Positions 60,166-64,000 of a DNA stretch of 64,000 nt are shown in pieces (position 1 is the stretch's first letter; each line of letters opens with the position of its first letter). Both the position numbers and the translations under genes were made by a program. Under the pieces are notes generated by a model, which saw only the letters and a program-made list of their open reading frames with translations, was not told the DNA's origin and made no database searches. The DNA comes from Mitsuaria sp. 7 (lineage in GTDB: Bacteria; Pseudomonadota; Gammaproteobacteria; Burkholderiales; Burkholderiaceae_C), in assembly GCF_001653795.1 (NCBI RefSeq), contig NZ_CP011514.1:2581715-2645714 (forward strand), in the 5' to 3' direction.

Positions 60166-61578
60166 ATGAGCGACCTCCGCCACGACCCTTACGACGCCGA
60201 CAGACCGCTGCTGATGCGCTGCGCGTGCGGACGCCACGGCAGCGATGCGGAGCATGCGCGCGACGTGGCGCGCGAGCAGGCCGCGACGACCTTGCGCCGG
60301 CGCGCTGATGCGATGGATACGGCGGACATTGAAGCCGAGTCCAACCAGTTCGTCGAAGCCGCGCTGGTGAAGGCGCTGTTCCCGCAGGATGCGCTGCGGC
60401 GCCGTTTCCTGCGCGCGGTCGGCCGCGGCAGCGCGATGGCGGCGATCAGCAGCGTGCTGCCGATCGCGCCGCTGCAGGCGATGGCGCAGGAGCGCGGTGC
60501 GCTGGAGAAGAAGGACCTCAAGATCGGCTTCATCCCCATCACCTGCGCGACGCCGCTGATCATGGCGCACCCGCTGGGCTTCTATGCGAAGCAGGGACTG
60601 AACGTCGAGGTCGTGAAGACGGCCGGCTGGGCGCTGATCCGCGACAAGATGATCAACAAGGAGTACGACGCCACGCACTTCCTCAGCCCGATGCCGCTGG
60701 CGATCAGCCTGGGCCTGGGCGCGACGGCCACGCCGATGAACGTGGCGACGATCCAGAACACCAACGGCCAGGCGATCACGCTGGCGATGAAGCACAAGGA
60801 CAAGCGCGATCCGAAGTCGTGGAAGGGCTTCAAGTTCGCCGTGCCCTTCGAGTATTCGATGCACAACTTCCTGCTGCGCTACTACGTGGCGGAAGCGGGC
60901 CTCGATCCGGATCGCGACATCCAGATCCGCGTCGTGCCGCCGCCGGAGATGGTGGCCAACCTGCGCGCCGGCAACATCGATGGGTTCCTCGGTCCGGATC
61001 CCTTCAACCAGCGGGCGGTGTTCGAGGAAGTCGGGTTCATCCACATCCTGTCCAAGGAGCTGTGGAACGGCCATCCCTGCTGCGCCTTCGGCACCAGCAC
61101 CGAATTCATCCAGAAGAATCCCAACACCTTCGCCGCGCTGTACCGCGCGGTGCTCACCTCCGCCGCGATGGCGCGCGAGGCGCGCAATCGCGAGCTGATC
61201 GCCAAGGTCATCGCCCCACAGGCCTACCTGAACCAGCCGGAGACCGTGATCGCGCAGGTGCTCACCGGCAAGTTCGCCGACGGCCTGGGCAACGTGCGCG
61301 TCGTTCCGGACCGCGCGGACTTCGATCCGATCCCGTGGCAGAGCATGGCCGTGTGGATGCTCACGCAGATGAAGCGCTGGGGCTACCTGAAGGGCGACGT
61401 GAACTACCGGCAGATCGCGGAGAAGGTCTTCCTGCTCACCGACGCGAAGAAGCAGATGAAGGCGCTCGACCAGGCGGTTCCGGACGGCGCGTATCCGAAG
61501 TTCAGCGTCATGGGCAAGACCTTCGATCCCGCGCAGCCCGATGCCTACGTGGCCGGCTTCGCGATCAAGCGCGCGTGA
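60166..61578 (+). CDS. Cyanate/nitrate-type ABC transporter substrate-binding protein
   Basis: 470 residues of the NrtA/CmpA/CynA group. A twin-arginine signal (RRRFLRAVGRG then an Ala-rich helix) begins only near residue 77; before it is an unusual hydrophilic extension with CACGRHGSD near residues 18-26. The binding domain starts DLKIGFIPITCATPLIMA. With the permease, ATPase and cyanase downstream it most likely captures cyanate. Whether the extension is kept, removed, or metal-binding is unknown. Confidence 0.88.
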   Translation: MSDLRHDPYDADRPLLMRCACGRHGSDAEHARDVAREQAATTLRRRADAMDTADIEAESNQFVEAALVKALFPQDALRRRFLRAVGRGSAMAAISSVLPIAPLQAMAQERGALEKKDLKIGFIPITCATPLIMAHPLGFYAKQGLNVEVVKTAGWALIRDKMINKEYDATHFLSPMPLAISLGLGATATPMNVATIQNTNGQAITLAMKHKDKRDPKSWKGFKFAVPFEYSMHNFLLRYYVAEAGLDPDRDIQIRVVPPPEMVANLRAGNIDGFLGPDPFNQRAVFEEVGFIHILSKELWNGHPCCAFGTSTEFIQKNPNTFAALYRAVLTSAAMAREARNRELIAKVIAPQAYLNQPETVIAQVLTGKFADGLGNVRVVPDRADFDPIPWQSMAVWMLTQMKRWGYLKGDVNYRQIAEKVFLLTDAKKQMKALDQAVPDGAYPKFSVMGKTFDPAQPDAYVAGFAIKRA

Positions 61579-61591
61579 GCGGGAAGCGCCG

Positions 61592-62533
61592 ATGAACCCG
61601 CCGACATCGCTGAACGCGCGCGCCGCCCTGCTCTCGCTGCTGCTGCTCGGCCTGCTGCTGGGCATCTGGTTCCTGGCGACGATGAGCACCGGCACAGTCT
61701 CCTCCGCAGCTTCCGGGACGTCTGCCGCTGCGCCAGCGATGACGCCCGAGCAGATCGAATACGCCAGGCTGATGGGCAAGCCCGTGCCCGCCGACGCTGG
61801 TGGTGGTGGTGGTGGCGGCGGCGGTGGCGACGCCTCGCCGGTGACGGCGAAAAGCGGCTTCCCGACCCTGGCCCAGATGGGCACGACGATCGTCCACCAC
61901 CTCGCCGATCCGTTCTACGACAAGGGGCCCAACGACAAGGGCATCGGCCTGCAGCTGGCGTACTCGCTGGGTCGCGTTGCGCTCGGGTATCTGCTCGCCG
62001 CGCTGGTCGCGATCCCGCTGGGCTTCGCGATCGGGATGAGCCCGCTGGTCCATCGCGCGCTCGATCCCTTCATCCAGGTGCTCAAGCCGATCTCGCCGCT
62101 GGCGTGGATGCCGCTGGCGCTCTACACGATCAAGGACTCGGCGGCGAGCGGCATCTTCGTGATCTTCATCTGCAGCGTCTGGCCGATGCTGATCAACACG
62201 GCCTTCGGCGTCGCCGGCGTGCGCAAGGAGTGGCTCAACGTCGCCCGCACGCTGGAGGTCCGCCCGCTGCGCCGCGCCTTCGAAGTGATCCTGCCCGCCG
62301 CCGCGCCGACCATCCTCACCGGCATGCGCATCAGCATGGGCATCGCCTGGCTCGTCATCGTCGCCGCGGAGATGCTGGTCGGCGGCACCGGCATCGGCTA
62401 CTTCGTCTGGAACGAGTGGAACAACCTCAGCCTGCCCAACGTGATCTTCGCGATCCTCGTGATCGGCCTCGTGGGCATGGCGCTGGACGGGCTCTTCGCC
62501 CGCGCGCAGAAGGCGGTGACGTATGCGGATTGA
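61592..62533 (+). CDS. ABC transporter permease (cyanate/nitrate type)
   Basis: 313 residues. One membrane helix at the start (about 10-30), then a periplasmic Ala/Gly-rich stretch with ten Gly residues in a row (about 70-79) encoded by a GGT/GGC repeat. The permease domain that follows has five helices and the coupling loop EVILPAAAPTILTGMRISMGIAW. It sits 13 bp after the binding-protein gene. Same group as NrtB/CynB. It forms the membrane channel with the ATPase gene downstream. Confidence 0.9.
   Translation: MNPPTSLNARAALLSLLLLGLLLGIWFLATMSTGTVSSAASGTSAAAPAMTPEQIEYARLMGKPVPADAGGGGGGGGGGDASPVTAKSGFPTLAQMGTTIVHHLADPFYDKGPNDKGIGLQLAYSLGRVALGYLLAALVAIPLGFAIGMSPLVHRALDPFIQVLKPISPLAWMPLALYTIKDSAASGIFVIFICSVWPMLINTAFGVAGVRKEWLNVARTLEVRPLRRAFEVILPAAAPTILTGMRISMGIAWLVIVAAEMLVGGTGIGYFVWNEWNNLSLPNVIFAILVIGLVGMALDGLFARAQKAVTYAD
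61799..61828. repeat. Poly-glycine GGT/GGC microsatellite
   Basis: Six GGT units followed by GGC/GGT units encode ten glycines in the permease. Trinucleotide repeats can change length without shifting frame, so loop length may vary between strains. Confidence 0.8.
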
Positions 62534-63362
62534 TCCGATGGAACACGGCGCCGCGGCGGCCGTCGATGCGGCACTGGTGCTGGTCCGCGTCGAGGGTCTG
62601 GCCAAGCGCTACGGCGACACCACCATTTTCGAGGACGTGAACTTCACGCTGCGCCAGGGCGAATTCGTCTGCATCGTGGGGCACAGCGGCTGTGGCAAGA
62701 CGACGATCCTCAACGCGCTGGCGGGTCTGGAGCAGGCCAGCGAGGGCCACGTGATCGTCGACGGCCGCGAGGTCGTCGGACCGGGCCTCGATCGCGGCGT
62801 CGTCTTCCAGGGTCATGCGCTGATGCCCTGGCTGACGGTGCGGCAGAACATCGCCTTCGCGGTGCGCAGCAAGTGGCCGGACTGGTCGAAGGTGCAGGTC
62901 GATGAGCAGGTCTGCAAATACGTCGCGCTGGTCAGCCTGACGCCGGCGCTCGACAAGAAGCCGAGCCAGCTCTCAGGCGGCATGAAGCAGCGCGTAGGCA
63001 TCGCGCGCGCCTTCGCGATCGAGCCGCGGATGCTGCTGCTCGACGAGCCTTTCGGCGCGCTGGATGCGCTCACGCGCGGCACCATCCAGGACGAGCTGCT
63101 GAAGATCTGCGCCGCGACGCGGCAGACGGTCTTCATGATCACGCACGACGTCGACGAGGCCATCCTGCTCGCCGACCGCGTGATGCTGATGTCGAACGGT
63201 CCGCGTGCGCGCGTGGCCGAGATCGTCGTGAACACGATGCCCCGCTCGCGCCAGCGCGCCACGCTGCACCACGATCCCCAGTACTACCCCATGCGCAACC
63301 ACCTGATGGACTTCCTGGTGGAGCGCAGCCATCCCGTCACCACGCCAAGGAGCATTGCATGA
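62523..63362 (+). CDS. ABC transporter ATP-binding protein (cyanate/nitrate type)
   Basis: 279 residues. Walker A GHSGCGKTT, Q-loop VFQGHALMPW, signature LSGGMKQRVGIARA, Walker B MLLLDEPFGALD and switch His in ITHDVDEA. It powers import through the preceding permease (NrtD/CynD group). The gene overlaps the permease by 11 bp and cynS by ATGA. An ATG at 62538 is an alternative start. Confidence 0.93.
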   Translation: MRIDPMEHGAAAAVDAALVLVRVEGLAKRYGDTTIFEDVNFTLRQGEFVCIVGHSGCGKTTILNALAGLEQASEGHVIVDGREVVGPGLDRGVVFQGHALMPWLTVRQNIAFAVRSKWPDWSKVQVDEQVCKYVALVSLTPALDKKPSQLSGGMKQRVGIARAFAIEPRMLLLDEPFGALDALTRGTIQDELLKICAATRQTVFMITHDVDEAILLADRVMLMSNGPRARVAEIVVNTMPRSRQRATLHHDPQYYPMRNHLMDFLVERSHPVTTPRSIA

Positions 63363-63802
63363 GCCGACTCGACGTCACCGAAAAGATCATCGCCACCAAG
63401 GTGGCCAAGGGCCTGAAGTGGTCCGACGTGGCCGAGCAGGTCGGCCTCAGCAAGGAGTGGGTCACGGCCGGCTGCCTCGGCCAGATGACCTTCGACGACG
63501 CGCAGGCCGCGACGCTCGCGGCGATATTCGATCTCACCGAGGCGGAGACGCAGTGGCTCAAGGTGGTCCCGTACAAGGGCAGCCTGCCGACGTCGGTGCC
63601 GACGGATCCGCTGATCTACCGCTTCTACGAGTTGATCAGCGTGTACGGCACGACGTTCAAGGAACTGATCCACGAGGAGTTCGGCGACGGCATCATGAGC
63701 GCGATCGACTTCCGCATGGACCTGCAGCGCGAGCCCGATCCGAAGGGCGACCGCGTCAGCATCGTGATGAGCGGGAAGTTCCTGCCGTACAAGACGTATT
63801 GA
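63359..63802 (+). CDS. cynS: Cyanate hydratase (cyanase)
   Basis: 147 residues. An amino-terminal helical DNA-binding-like domain is followed by the catalytic part with Arg88, Glu91 (YRFYELISVYG) and Ser114 (GIMSAIDF), matching the E. coli triad Arg96-Glu99-Ser122. It converts cyanate and bicarbonate to carbamate, which breaks down to ammonia and CO2. It is the last gene of the transporter operon; translation is coupled to the ATPase gene. Confidence 0.97.
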   Translation: MSRLDVTEKIIATKVAKGLKWSDVAEQVGLSKEWVTAGCLGQMTFDDAQAATLAAIFDLTEAETQWLKVVPYKGSLPTSVPTDPLIYRFYELISVYGTTFKELIHEEFGDGIMSAIDFRMDLQREPDPKGDRVSIVMSGKFLPYKTY

Positions 63803-64000
63803 GGGCTTCATCCGCCGTCTGGGCTTCGAACTGGCGAAGCGCCTTCTCAAAGGCCACGGTGGGACGATCTGCTCCACCCTCCTCGGCATGCCAGATCGTG
63901 GCGCCGGGAGCCCGACGATGGATCTGGGCGAGGAAGGCCAGAAACGCGGTGATGGTGGCCTCTGTCCATGCGGGCCCCTTCCTGTAATCAAAGGAAATGC
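63756..64000 (-). CDS. Carboxy-terminal end of an unrecognised gene (partial)
   Basis: An open frame enters from the right edge on the minus strand (codons in phase with 63998) and stops at 63756, giving about 80 residues such as FDYRKGPAWTEATITAFLAFL and IWHAEEGGADRPTVAFEKAL. The helical, charged pattern looks like protein, but the codons end in A or T more often than in neighbouring genes, pointing to a different origin. The last 47 bp overlap cynS on the other strand. No family recognised; the start is outside the window. Confidence 0.45.
   Translation of the reverse strand, partial: ISFDYRKGPAWTEATITAFLAFLAQIHRRAPGATIWHAEEGGADRPTVAFEKALRQFEAQTADEALNTSCTAGTSRSSRC

Noticed and set aside
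1..64000. CRISPR array, rRNA operon, prophage or insertion sequence
   Set aside because: No regularly spaced repeats with unique spacers, no rRNA sequence, and no transposase, integrase or phage structural gene was found.

Overview
The window is high-GC DNA with strongly G/C-ending codons. The gene families point to a betaproteobacterium of the Burkholderiales, probably close to Roseateles, Mitsuaria or Rubrivivax. Markers for this are Bug/TctC-type binding proteins, an OsmC-YcaO fusion, a PEP-CTERM protein, DUF2024 and DUF1801 proteins, and a 45-bp palindromic repeat. It is chromosomal: valS, galU, cysM and a tRNA-Leu are present, and I found no rRNA, CRISPR array, insertion sequence or prophage. 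The genus is inference from family content only.

Layout. 1-9.6 kb: small metabolic and stress genes (M19 dipeptidase, TetR regulator, HD hydrolase, M15 peptidase, PLP dehydratase, gamma-carbonic anhydrase, AlkB, two VOC proteins, DUF1801, AraC). 9.9-15.5 kb: six overlapping genes forming an STM4015-4014-4013-4012-4011 cluster (leucine-rich-like protein, ATP-grasp, sulfatase-fold hydrolase, two radical SAM enzymes) ending in an APS-kinase-like gene. This is the best candidate for an undescribed system. An OsmC-YcaO gene follows. 17.9-24.7 kb: a secreted metallo-beta-lactamase-fold lactonase-like protein, a lipoprotein, an OmpR-type two-component system, an unknown protein and a large S8 protease. 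24.7-27.7 kb: a four-gene operon of a His/Gly-rich Spy-like protein, a ferredoxin, a response regulator and a histidine kinase without a periplasmic domain.

28-43 kb: mostly housekeeping. It holds valS, a degenerate 2-hydroxyacid dehydrogenase, galU, tusA-like, NUDIX, cysM, tRNA-Leu(CAA), rhomboid protease, an NAD-epimerase-like protein, a ferredoxin reductase, a 2OG-Fe dioxygenase, two envelope proteins, leucine dehydrogenase and a CHRD/PEP-CTERM protein. 43-54 kb: a hybrid histidine kinase whose ribosome binding site lies in the arm of a ~129-nt palindromic element, a DUF3667 membrane protein, a FadE-type acyl-CoA dehydrogenase, a cupin, a Tat-SDR/GntR/MFS operon and a LysR regulator.

54-64 kb: FAH hydrolase plus TctC binding protein, DUF2024, a divergent AraC/AhpD pair, and a cyanate locus. 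The cyanate locus has a PAS histidine kinase and LuxR-type regulator followed by an ABC importer (binding protein, permease, ATPase) and cynS. It would import cyanate and hydrolyse it with bicarbonate to ammonia and CO2. A GTGTAG-N8-CTACAC inverted repeat before the transporter is a candidate regulator site. The right edge carries the end of an unrecognised gene with weaker GC bias.
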